Positions 53,942 through 64,000 of a stretch of 64,000 nt of DNA are shown here, piece by piece; the stretch's first letter is position 1; each line of letters begins with the position of its first letter. The notes under the pieces are model-generated. The model was not told the DNA's origin and did no database searches. It worked only from the letters and a program-made list of their open reading frames with translations. The stretch is from Paroedura picta (lineage: Eukaryota; Chordata; Lepidosauria; Squamata; Gekkonidae), in assembly GCF_049243985.1 (NCBI RefSeq), contig NC_135372.1:93549318-93613317 (forward strand), given 5' to 3'. Position numbers and translations under genes: made by a program.

Positions 53942-56900
53942 CTGTAATCAACAGTAAATATACTTTGTGAGATTAACCAGTGGGAATAAGCAGAAGATCA
54001 TAAAACATAATTCTGGAAAAATCTTAAAACATTCAACTCCAAAAGGTTAATGTAGGGGAAAAATTACTTCTAGCATTGTTTTAAGAATTCCATTACATAG
54101 CTGTTAGTAGTGAAGTTGAGCATAAGGGACTCAAAACAGGAAGTGCAAGGAAATTCATACCACCACTGAACTTACTGTATGAGAAGGACTGGAAGGATAG
54201 GAGGGGAATTTGTAAGCTACCCAATAGTCACTTAGCATATTAGAGGAATTTCGATAATAGAAGAACATGTATAATCTCAAAGGCCCAATAGTTATCTGAA
54301 CCTTTCTCCCTTCCCTCAGAAGTCACCTATCATAGGCAATAAGTTACATAAGAGTTGTATTAGTCTCATTATACTCTTGAACAATAGACACAAGACAAAC
54401 ACCAATGTTTTAAGAGACTACCAAATTAACTATTTCCAACACTACACCACAAAATGAACATCTCCAGGTCTAAAGTCCCACATACTCACTCATGTGACTT
54501 AAATATGTTTAACATTCCTTGGATTGCACAGTTCATGCCAAAAAGGGGACAGCTCCAATAATGGAATGCTTATCCATACAAAAAGAAAAAGAAAAAAAGA
54601 TTCCTCACTTGTGGTATCAGAGTTGTTTTTTGTCGCCCCAGAGGGTTGGACCAGAACCAATGGGATGAAATTAATTCAAAAGAATTTTTAGCTCAGCATC
54701 TGAAAGCCATTCCTGACAGAGGGCAACAGGCTTCCTCAGGAGGTGGTGGCATTTCCTTCTTTGAAAGTTTTTAAGCAGAAGCAAGATAGCTATTTGACAG
54801 AAATGCTGATTCTGTGAACTTAAGCAGATTGTCAGTGGGTGAGCAGAAGGGATTGTGTTGGTGCTTGGCTCTTGTGGCCCTTCCTTGCATGCCCAGGGAA
54901 ATGTCAATCACCACTTTGGGGTCAATAGGTGAATTTCCTCCAGGCCATACTGGCCAGGGATTTTTTTTGGGGGGGGGATCATCTGGGTATGGAATTGGGT
55001 TACTGTAGTGGGCAGGTAGCTGTGAATTTCCTGCATTCAGCAGGGGGCTGGACTAGATGACTCTGGAGGTTCCTTCCAACTCTATGATTCTATTATTTTC
55101 TATGATATGCTAGAAGCTGTGCCCCAGCAACTATGAGCCATCTCCTTCCTTTACTGTGCCAGTGCAACCTCTGTCAAGAAGCAACCCAGAAATCTCCCAC
55201 CACTGCAGTCAGCTAGCTCCCCAGGATGCATCATCTCAACTGACACACTCAGTCTGCTCATCATAACACACAAAGCCAGAGAAGCTAAAGTGGTAGGGGG
55301 CATGGCTTTGCTTTCTGCAGGCAAGATCTCCCAAGAGCAGTCTCTCCCCCCAGAAAATGATGAAGAGTGCTTCACAACAACTTTAACCAGGTGGCTTGGA
55401 ACAAGAGTGAACTGCAATATCAAGAAGGGTTCCAATTTAGTGTTTTCTGAGACATGCCAATTCGCAAGATGCAGGAACCATTTTTATATGGAAGGAGCAT
55501 TATATTACAAGCTGCCTGAAAACCAGATTACGAATTTCACTGCAAATACTTTAACTTTAAAATGCATTGGGGAAGTGAGGAAGAAGGTGGTTTGAATTGA
55601 GACTCGGGCACTAAGAAAAGGATTACCGCTCCCACTACCCCCCCCAAAAAGCTATTTTTGGCTCTAGGTGGAGAAAAGACAGGCATGAAATGGGTGTCTA
55701 TCTTTTCCCTAATATCAGGGCTAACTGAAGCTCAGAAAAGCTGATTCCCATTGGAGAAATAGTACATGGGGAGATGGGCAATGGTTAACCCCCTTCCAGG
55801 CCTATGGATGTGATTTATGATTGAAAAGCGTATTGGGAGATTGAGGATCATGATCCCCAATGTCACAGATACTTTAGCTGAGAAGTTGAATGTTTACTAC
55901 CTCAATGAGAACCTGAATGTTAAGAACATTAGCACACATCTGTTACAAGACACTACCTGCAGATATTTACCACTAAATTGCATCATCAACCTTGCCAGAA
56001 AGAAAATGTTAAAGGATATTTTATAGAATTCTCCAGTCACTAAATTATGGGAAACACACTTCATAGTTCATACATAAAAATGTAAATTATCTCCAGTCCT
56101 AGATGAAAAGGATCCATACTGGAATTGCTCTTTCAGATAATTGTTTAGTGATTGTAGAAGTGATGACTGCAGTTTAAAAACAAAAGAAAAACTGGACAGG
56201 AGAAACAAAATATTTTGCCAGGTTTGAATTTATTTCTACACAGAAGATATTTTGCTCTGCCTTGGCTTCCTGCCAGCTGTACTGTTTTGGAGCGTATCCA
56301 CATGATGTTCCTCTCTATTCAACTTGCTTCTATATTTACCCCTAATTCAATATGACTGTTTTGGAAAGATCACAATCAAAGCATCTTTGGACACTGTGTA
56401 GATGGGAAGGAATACATTTTTGCAAGTCATTGACCACACCAGCACCATTTTTCTTACTAAAGCCCCGATGTTCGCCACTTCCCAACTGGAGGGCTTTCTT
56501 TAGACTTTTTTAAAAAATAGTAATTGGCAGATTGCAATAGCATAATAATCTATTGCAGCAATGTACTAATGTACGGAAGAGCTGCAGGCCCTGCAGGAGC
56601 TCTCAGCATTTTGTAGGGCCTGCAAGATAGAGCTCTTCCATCACATCTAGGGTTGAGGCCAGAGTCTGAACTGAAGATTTGTTGCTTCCCCCCTTTGGTG
56701 CGAAGCAGCAGTACACCAGGGTTATCTATAATGGGGGTTATGACTCTCTCTCACCATTTCCCCTATTGGATGTTGTTTGGGGGTGGGCGGGTAGTGATTT
56801 ATACCACCATGTTTTCTTATTTATATGCTGTAATTTTATGTCCTGTTTGATATTTTACTGGTGTTTTTAATTTATGGACTACTTGCGACCTACCACGAGC

Positions 56901-59900
56901 TGGTTCCAGGAGTGGCAGAAAATAAAAATCTAAATAAAATAAATAAAATAGAATCCGGAACCACCATTTCCATTTAACATCTTGTTGCTCCAGTCCTGTT
57001 ATAGCAAGAAGAAATCACTAGGAGCTGGGAAATCCTACTGCTCACTCTACAAGTTTCCCACTCTTGAAAAGGGGAAGGTTTTTTTAGCACAATACATTCC
57101 TTGCATTTATAGGAAGTTCTCTACAGAATATCATCTGCAGAAATACTAACAAAGCACTCCAGCTTCATTTCATAATATAATTTCAGTAATTTAGTAGAAC
57201 TAGAGGTTGTCAGAGGGTGGAAGGAAGTTTTACTGGCATAGTTCAAACCTTTGCATCTCTTTCTGCAAATTTCTTGAACATGTTGGCATATATCTTTCGG
57301 TCACGATCATTGTGTTCCTTTGTCTTCTTCTGACACACTGTGATCTGTGACTTTGCAGCCTTGTTTTGGGGATTCACATCTAGAACTTTCTGAAAGTCAC
57401 ATCTTGCCAATTCAAATTCATTCATGAGTAGTCGTGCTTCACCTCTTCTGTATAAGCCCTTTTCGTTGGCCTGGTCCAGTGCCAATGCCTGCAAACAGGT
57501 AAGAAGATAAAAAAAAGCCTGCTGGATCAGATCAGTACTCCATCTAGTTCAGCATCCTGTCTCACACAGTGGCCAACCAGTTCTTCTGGAGGGCCCACAA
57601 TCTGGCACAAATATTGCCTCCTGGCCCTGGGATTCAAAGGCTGACTGCCTCTGAATGTGAAGATTCCCCTCAGCCACCATAGCTAGTGGCCACTGAAAGA
57701 CTTATCCTCCATGAATCTATCTGATCCCCTTTTAAAGCTGTCTATGCCTGTGGCCATCACTACATCCTCTAGCAGCAAATTCCACATTTTAATCACTGTG
57801 TAAAGTAGTATTTCTTTTTGTCAGCCCTGACCCTATTGCCAGCCAACTTCATTGGATGTCCTTGAATGCTAGTATTTTGGGAGAGGAAAAAAGATTATCT
57901 TTGACTACTTTCGCAGTTCATAGCTGTCATTTTTATTTTACCCTGAAATTGCACCTGACATTCTGCATCTATGCTTTTCTTCCATCAAAGCTCAGGACTG
58001 AATGCACAGCACATCTTTTGCATTTTCTTCAGAGGAATAGGTGGTGACATCTGCTGTCAAGCCCTCCTTTTTTCACAATTTTTTTAAGCTTGCACATGCG
58101 CAACAACACAATTGCATGGTAGCATAATTAAAAATGTCAGCCAGAATAATGTACAAAGCGGATATCCACAGGTTTTGAGTCCCTATACTTCAAGCATAAT
58201 TTTGTGATCTGGCTGCTTTTTGTTCCCTTCCTGCATGAGTCCGGACTTATCATGATCCTACCCACCTCCATCCCTTGATTCCCATGACATCTGAATCATG
58301 CAAACAAGGGCGTGTGTTTGGTATTGGTGTGCTCCCAAACACCCTGCTTGAGTGAAGATAAGGCATGTTGGCGACTACTGCACAACTGTTTTATCAGAAC
58401 AAAAGTTAAGAACAATAGGGCAGCATGAAATAAACTTTAAAAAATAAACTAAAAAAGCTGAACTTTAGCCTAGAATCATAGACCCTCCAGGGTCATCCTG
58501 CCCAACCCCCTGCAGAAGGCAGGTAATACACAACTAACAAAATTTCAAATCAGGACTCAGCAACGCAACAACATTTTGTGGACCAACTCGTTATTTCACA
58601 GTATTATTTACCTAGGAAAATGAAAAACGACAGCTTCAGTAATATCTCTTTAATGGCATGGAGTTCTGGTGGTAGAGTGTGTGATGCACTCAGTTATACC
58701 TTAAATCTTGAAGGTGCATTTAGATGCGGGAGGGGGAGACAGAAGGAGGGAATGTGGAATCCTAGGTGTAAACTGCATGGAGCTTTTATTCCAACCCCAG
58801 ATCGATTCAGTCCCTGCCCTCTACACAGAATGCGATTTCTGTTTGGATTTAGGGCGATTAAACTTCAGTATTTAAAGGCTGTTTTGAATCTGGGCTCGCC
58901 TCCGTGGTAGAGGACCTGTGATTGGCCACAGGTGGTCATGTGACAAAGTTGCCTTAAAGGAGAAGCCCCTAAATTCTCTCAACTTCTGTTGGTCCTGGAT
59001 TTTTTCTCCCTTCTCTGCTTTTTTCGATCCTCAAGAGGCTCCCTGCTTGGCTCCTCCCCCCCCACCTTCAAGAAAAGAAAGAGGCTTGGCTCCCCCCCCC
59101 CTCTTCTGAACTACCCTAACCACGTGCAAAACACTTTCCTGTTTCAATGGGGAGGGGGGGGAGAGGAAGAGTTCAAAGTGATCTGAATTCAACAGGATTG
59201 ACAATGGAATAAACAAAGTAAGTGCAGACTCTGCCCTAGTTCTTGGCAGGCTTACGACCCTGAATAACTGCTGACACAGATTCCCTCTTGAAAGAAAATT
59301 TCTCCTCATATCAATAAGGGAGAAAGATTGAACAGAAAACAAAGCTACATAAGATAATGTTCTGGAGTGTTAACTAAAGGTGGGTGTTATTGTTATTCCA
59401 AATTCACGCTGTAATGTAATAATTTTTTAAATTTAAAATAATATGGAGGGGAGATGGGGTTGGGGAGGATGGGAGGTGGGTAATAGGTAGTGTGAATACG
59501 TATCTCTGAGGACACCACTGGAGGTGGGAGTGGAGGAGGAAGGCAAACTCAAGTCCTGAGGTTCCTCATTGGATAACCGCAAATTGCCTTCTGGGGGAGG
59601 GAGCAATCGTGGTTTTTGATATTTCACAAACAGTGGGGCAAACAGAGATTGCATTTGGATCTATTCCATAAGAGCCAGATTTTTTCTGTAAAAAAATTGT
59701 TATTCCCTGAAACTTCAAGAATGCTGAATCAAAATTTTATTCAACTTCAGAAAAGGTCTTTGTTGACTCTCTCCAACCCATGCATAATTTTATAAACCGC
59801 TATCATGTCCCCCTCTTAGTTGTCTCTTTTATAAACTCAAAAGTCCCAGACACTTCTGCCTTTCTTCATAGGGAAGATGCCCAGGCCCTTAATTGTCCTG

Positions 59901-62900
59901 GTTGCCTTCTTTTGTACATTTTCCAACTCTTCAATGTTGTCTTTGAGATACAGTGATCAGAACTCTACACAAGATTCCAGGTAAAGTTGTACCATAGATC
60001 TATACAGGGATATTATAATAGCAGTCATTTTATGTTCAATAACCTCTAGCACACTGGGCTGACACTGTCATTGAGCTAGCCACTAAACCCCAAAATCTTT
60101 TCTCTCTCTCAGTCTCAGCAAGGTCAGACCCCATTAGCTTATACTAGGAAGTTGGCATTTTTTGTCCCAATGTGCCTTACCTAACCCTTACCAGCACTGA
60201 GCTCCATTTGCCACATTGTCCCCCAGGTGACCTCTGCCTCAGCAGGATTTGTTCTTCTATGAGCCTAATAATTCTGTCTTTGATTACTGTTTCTACTAAT
60301 TTGCCAGGGAAACATATTAGGGCAGTTTACTGGCTTATAATTTCCTGGTTCCCTTCTGGACTCCTTCTAAAGAATTAATTGCGGTAGACCTTTTACATTT
60401 AGGAAGGCCTTCTTTGAGTTTGGCGGTGCCTTGCCTTACCTGTGTGATGCATTTTATCTGGGTCCAAATTAGTGTGGTTTTAAACAGCTTCCAAACATCC
60501 TTGAGGGATATGACTCTCTTGTGTTTCCCTTCCAGTTTCCTTTTAAAGATTCCCTTAATTGTTATAAAGTTCCCTCTTTTAAAATCAAATCTTACAGTTT
60601 GGGACTTAAGGAGTAATTTTCTATTAACATGATTGCTGGACTTAACAGCATTGTGATCACTGTTCCCAACTGGTCAGTAATCTTTACATCTCTCACCCAG
60701 TCCTGAGAACTCAGAATCGAGTCCAAGATCATTACCCCTCTGGTTGGCTCTGTGACCAAATGATCCAGTGCACAGACATTTATGATCTCGAAGAATCTCT
60801 TTTCTTCAGCATGACTTAAACACACATTTACCCAATGAATGTGAGGATAGTTGTGGTCTCACAGTGTAATAACATTAGATGCTTCTGCACTTAGCATCTC
60901 TTGAATGCCATGGCCACCATTTCTCATCCTAATCTATCTCTCAATATTATTGTGAGAATAAAGAGAGGAACAGCACACACTTATTTCTAAACTGTTAGTT
61001 TGCTCTATAAAATGAATTTTGTATCTCAAACATGTACCATTATAGATGAAAGTCATCTATACCTCCAAACAGAACATTCCAGAAAGAAATACGATACAGA
61101 GACTGAATGCAAACAGATATTATGCTTCAGGCTTCCAAACAGAGGCCCCAAAGAGCACTTACAGGCAATGTTTGGTGTATGACTCACAAACCCCAGATAT
61201 TTATAGTTTCAGCAGTAAGTAGTACATGCCTTATTTTTTACATATTTCATCTCACCAACTTAAATGTTCTCATTTTTAACACTTTGCTTCAGCTGTGCTG
61301 CATCTAGACACTCACATCTTAAACCTAGCATCCACATGCTGGTTTTTTTATATTTCTGTCCAAAACCAAGAATGCAGACAATTTGAGAAATATGCATAGT
61401 TATTAACCGAACAAAATACTGTTGAAAAAATTCATTCCATACGTCTCAGCAGAATCACAGCATTGCCTACAAAAGTTCTTTCAACAAGAATTTATACAGG
61501 TTTCACATGAATGTAACAGGATTTTGATAGACTACCACACTATTCAAATGTTTTCCTAGGAAATGTGTATTTACTAGAATCATGCTAGCGTATTCCAAGG
61601 TGTCATGCTGCCTTAATTTTTCATAGCCTGAGAACATATTCTCTGGACACAAGAGAGGAATTCTAGGAAAAGATGTTCCTACTCCAGTAATATACATATC
61701 TATGAACAGAGATATCTTCAATCCAATCAGGTATAGCCTGATCTTAATAAGGAATTTTGATCTTCAATTCAAGGAGGTATAGCCTGATCACAAGGAGATC
61801 TTCTAAACTAAGCAGGGTCTGTACTTGGAAGAGACCAAGGATGACTGCAGCGGAAATCCATGGCAAAACACTTCTGCTTCTTTCTTGCCTTTAAAACCCC
61901 TTGTGGAGTCACCATAAGTGGTTTGTGACTTGATAGCACTATATACACACAGAAAGAATAGGTCTATTCACCTGAGATAACTGAGAAAACGTGTTCTTAC
62001 TCTTAAGAGAAAACTTACTCTTACTCTCAAATGTAAACATTATGAATACATATGCATACAAATATCATATAAAGTATGATCATAGAAGTATGGTCATCCT
62101 TCTGACGATGTCAAGCCTCTGATTGGCCTTCACTGGGGGAATCCCCCCAATTAGGTGATGGCTGTCCCCCATTGAGGAACAATCAGAGGCTTTTCCCTGG
62201 CCCCTGCTCCTCCTCCTCCATGCTCTTCCCCAGCACTTGGCATGAGGAGGAAGAGCTGACAGGAGGTAAGACAGGGAGCTGGGGAAAGTCATCCAGCTGT
62301 GCTCTGCCCTGCTGCACTGTGGCTCTCTTACCTCCTGCTGGCCCTTCCTCCTCATGCTAAGTGCCAGGAAGCAGCAGAGAGGAGGAGCAAGGGGCAGGGA
62401 AGAGCCTCTGATAGTCCCTCAGTGAGAGAGACTGGCACTCACTAGCTTCCTGGCTGCCTGGAGGGCAGAAAGGCCCATCCAGGCATGCTCTGCCATAGCC
62501 ACCCCGTGCTCCCAGGTCTCCTGGTTGCCAGGAGGGCTGTCTGATTATACTCTGCTATGGCTACATCACACTTCCAGGCATCTTAGTCACCAGAAGATCT
62601 TGGGGGGGGGGAGCTATGCGGTCCTGCCCGTCTGCTGGCCCTCTCTGCTGTATGTGAGCAAAGCCAGAAGGAAGGGCAGGAGGGCTCCTGCAGAGCACAG
62701 TGGCACAGCTGGCAAGCTCAGCTGCCCTTCTCTGCAGAAACACTCCCCCCTACACCCCCCCTTTCTATGGTCCGTTTTTGAAACAGGCTTTGCTACTAGC
62801 TCATAAATACTTATTTCTAAATCTATCACATGTATTTATTCATTCAGATGTGTATATTCTCCTTCCTTTCCTCTTGGTTCAAGGCAGCTTATGATAATAG

Positions 62901-64000
62901 TTAAAACATGTTCACATGAAAACTAGCAAGGTACTTCTCAAATAGGTAGAACAACTCTGACCATAAGAAAAAGAGGAGGAAAAACACACAGAGCAGGACC
63001 AAACTACCAGCAGTCCTCCCAATGCCCAGATTTACCTTATTGCAGTACTCAATAGCCTTAGCATAGTCCCGTAACTTCAAGTAGCACATGGCAAGGTTGA
63101 GGAAGGCTGCCAGCAACAAGGACTCTGAAGCTTTAGATTCCCCTTCTGATAAGCCATATTCCATTTCTAGCCAGGATACAATCTTCCCATACTGAATCAC
63201 TGCCTGAGGGTATTTGCCTTCCTAGTAGAGGGTAAAGGAGATCACACCTATTAAAATATTTTGCAAAATGTGGTACATTTGCAGGTTACAATCTGAATGA
63301 ACAAAAGCATCAGAAGGATGGAGGAAGAGGATTTTCAGAAATGCTGGGCTGTAAAATGAATGTCATACACAGGCTGATAGAGCTTCATACAGTCTACACT
63401 CACAAGAAGACTCTAGATGAATGGAGTGACAGATAAACTGGTATTGCCTCACTTTGTCATAACACAATTTGCCTGGTAAAAGCCAGCCAAAATCCCACTA
63501 AATCAATCCTTGCTGTACCTCATATCTTCCTGTATCTAACCCAGGCTTTCTCAACCAGGGTTACACAACATCCCTGGAAGGGTTTCCCTGACTGGGTAGG
63601 AGGAAATAAATTAATATATTTTAGTATATTTTTTTAAATTAAGAAAACATATGACCATATTCTTCCCTCTCCCCCCCCCCAAAAAATGGCCAATGATGGG
63701 TCTGGAGGGTGTGAGAAGGAGAGGCACCCTGCCTATACAAATCCTTGCTGGCCAAGACTTGTTGCACATGATAGCGACTGGAGTCCATAGAAGTAAGTAC
63801 TTTAATTTTAACTTAACTGCTGGGTTTGTGTGTGTGTGTGTTTGTGTGGGTGGAGCAACATAGGCCTGCTGTAGCCCTATTCCTTCAGAAGGACAAACTG
63901 GTAGCCAGCCCAGAGTATAGGTATGGTTCGGTTCACAAATCATCTGAAAAATATTTCTGTGCTGTCACTTCCTGTGCTGTTAGAGTGGCCTGGTAATGTC
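53837..64000 (-). CDS. FKBP5: FKBP5 (FKBP51), 3' part: last three coding exons
   Basis: FKBP51 is a cytosolic and nuclear peptidyl-prolyl isomerase-type immunophilin that binds Hsp90 through a C-terminal TPR domain and lowers glucocorticoid-receptor affinity for hormone. Only the 3' end is present: three exons encode 62 + 80 + 34 residues and a stop, covering most of the TPR domain, the extension helix and the tail. Minus-strand transcription means the FK1/FK2 PPIase exons lie beyond 64000. FKBP5 is favoured over FKBP4 by [24 protein letters not shown] and the terminal EGHV. The TPR residues that clamp the Hsp90 MEEVD carboxylate are kept (human N322, K352, R356). TULP1 lies downstream in the same orientation, as in mammals. 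Introns here are 3.3 and 5.5 kb and repeat-rich. Confidence 0.97.
54640..55105 (+). mobile_element. CR1 LINE, 3' end, second subfamily
   Basis: 'ggttggaccagaaccaatgg' through 'gtgaatttcctccaggccat' to 'ttccaactctatgattctat'. Includes remnants of the final ORF2 codons ('tcctcaggaggtggtggcat'). Same subfamily as 10526-10714. In the last FKBP5 intron. Confidence 0.85.
56530..56945 (+). repeat. L2-type LINE 3' end
   Basis: Codes for [20 protein letters not shown]-like sequence in one frame (the L2 'LR.LRELP.FRRACKTELF' ending). A long AT-rich 3' part follows, ending in (AAAT)n. Confidence 0.6.
57249..57488 (-). CDS. FKBP5: FKBP5 penultimate coding exon (TPR3 and extension helix)
   Basis: 80 codons, phase 0 both ends: [40 protein letters not shown], then the helix ending [14 protein letters not shown]. 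Lys and Arg of EKGLYR match human K352 and R356. Acceptor TTTGCAG|GCA. Donor AAAG|GTTTGA is weak, with a stop immediately in the intron frame. Confidence 0.97.
58471..58562 (-). repeat. CR1 3' end fragment, antisense
   Basis: 'agaatcatagaccctccagg', 'gtcatcctgcccaacccc' and 'ctgcagaaggcagg' are the inverted CR1 terminus. It lies within the block that interrupts the L3-like LINE. Confidence 0.65.
58776..59239. mobile_element. hAT-like non-autonomous element, copy 2
   Basis: Second copy of the 35108-35706 element, with 'gtgatctgaattcaacagga', 'caatggaataaacaaagtaa' and a right end ...CTGCCCTAG. The left end is more diverged (CATGGAGCTTTTAT). In an FKBP5 intron. Confidence 0.6.
61768..61950 (+). 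repeat. 5S rRNA-derived SINE
   Basis: Sense: 'ttctaaactaagcagggtct' 5S domain, 'actgcagcggaaatccatgg' and 'tggagtcaccataagtggtt' body. In an FKBP5 intron. Confidence 0.65.
62168..62426. mobile_element. Foldback element: ~100-bp inverted arms around a ~57-bp loop
   Basis: The left arm (62168-62270) contains 'cagaggcttttccctggccc', 'gcacttggcatgaggaggaa' and 'aggaggtaag'; the right arm (62327-62426) carries 'cttacctcct', 'cttcctcctcatgctaagtg' and 'ggcagggaagagcctctg'. The arms are roughly 85% complementary by eye. No ORF. In an FKBP5 intron. Confidence 0.75.
62436..62595. repeat. Diverged tandem duplication, ~75-bp unit
   Basis: 'agcttcctggctgcctggag'...'ctctgccatagccacc' is repeated about 75 bases on as 'ggtctcctggttgccaggag'...'ctctgctatggctaca', and a third start appears at 'aggcatcttagtcaccagaa'. 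Confidence 0.6.
63036..63221 (-). CDS. FKBP5: FKBP5 third-last coding exon (TPR1-TPR2)
   Basis: 62 codons, phase 0 both ends. [20 protein letters not shown] continues to [20 protein letters not shown] and KAIEYCNK. Acceptor CTACTAG|GAA, donor AATAAG|GTAAAT. The Asn in FLNLAMC corresponds to human N322 of the Hsp90 clamp. The ORF runs past the donor into intron, so the simple ORF end is not the exon end. Confidence 0.97.
63222..64000. other. FKBP5: FKBP5 intron to window edge
   Basis: Intron upstream (in gene sense) of the third-last exon. A minus-strand ORF at 63611-63943 has no FKBP resemblance. The next FKBP5 exon (end of FK2 and linker) is not in the window. Short (TG)n run near 63825-63848. 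Confidence 0.5.

Larger units (their letters stand above)
57505..60866 (-). mobile_element. CR1/L3-like LINE, split by about 1.8 kb of later DNA
   Basis: Two antisense pieces of one consensus. 57505-57910 is the 3' end ('tggccatcactacatcctct', 'cctccatgaatctatctgat'). 59755-60866 is the upstream part ('tgcataattttataaaccgc', 'atcatgtccccctcttagtt') with endonuclease-like peptide [20 protein letters not shown] on the minus strand at 60592-60825. The broken edges both carry 'tctttg...act' (57897-57907; 59754-59767), suggesting insertion of the middle block. ORF2 is heavily deleted. Confidence 0.7.

Noticed and set aside
1-64000. CRISPR array, prokaryotic operon, tRNA genes, gene clusters
   Set aside because: None seen. 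Tandem short repeats are microsatellites or SINE tails, and tRNA-like boxes belong to SINE heads.

Overview
This is a nuclear segment from a vertebrate, almost certainly a squamate reptile (lizard type). The host content is two neighbouring minus-strand genes in the order known from human 6p21.31: TULP1 (tubby-like protein 1) on the left and the 3' end of FKBP5 (FKBP51) on the right. The squamate call comes from the repeats: BovB (RTE) LINE 3' ends, a Sauria SINE with its (ACCTTT)n-type tail, CR1 elements ending in the ATTCTATG octamer, L2/L3-like LINEs, 5S rRNA-derived SINEs and many small inverted-repeat MITEs. I cannot name the species.

TULP1 can be read completely. Fourteen coding exons run right to left from the ATG at 35881-35883 to the stop at 1584-1586. 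All have GT/AG junctions and matching phases, giving 1650 nt of coding sequence (549 residues plus stop), close to the human protein's length. Exons 1-8 encode a Lys/Glu-rich, low-complexity N-terminal half and exons 9-14 encode the tubby domain. FKBP5 enters from the right edge. Its last three coding exons (63036-63221, 57249-57488, 53837-53941) carry the end of the TPR domain and the C-terminal tail. The upstream PPIase exons lie beyond the window.

Layout: 1-972 downstream of TULP1; 973-1583 probable TULP1 3' UTR; 1584-35883 TULP1 coding exons and repeat-rich introns; about 35884-36100 TULP1 5' flank; about 36100-52800 intergenic DNA with scattered repeats and one unexplained 60-codon exon-like ORF at 42.9 kb; about 52800-53836 probable FKBP5 3' UTR; 53837-64000 FKBP5 3' half.

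The two genes are not functionally coupled. TULP1 is a photoreceptor ciliary-trafficking protein and FKBP51 is an Hsp90/steroid-receptor co-chaperone. I found no tRNA, true rRNA gene, CRISPR array, operon or other new gene system. The most interesting material is nested transposons with intact target-site duplications, several foldback/MITE elements, a NAGNAG splice acceptor, a run of symmetric-phase N-terminal TULP1 exons, and the unexplained ORF.
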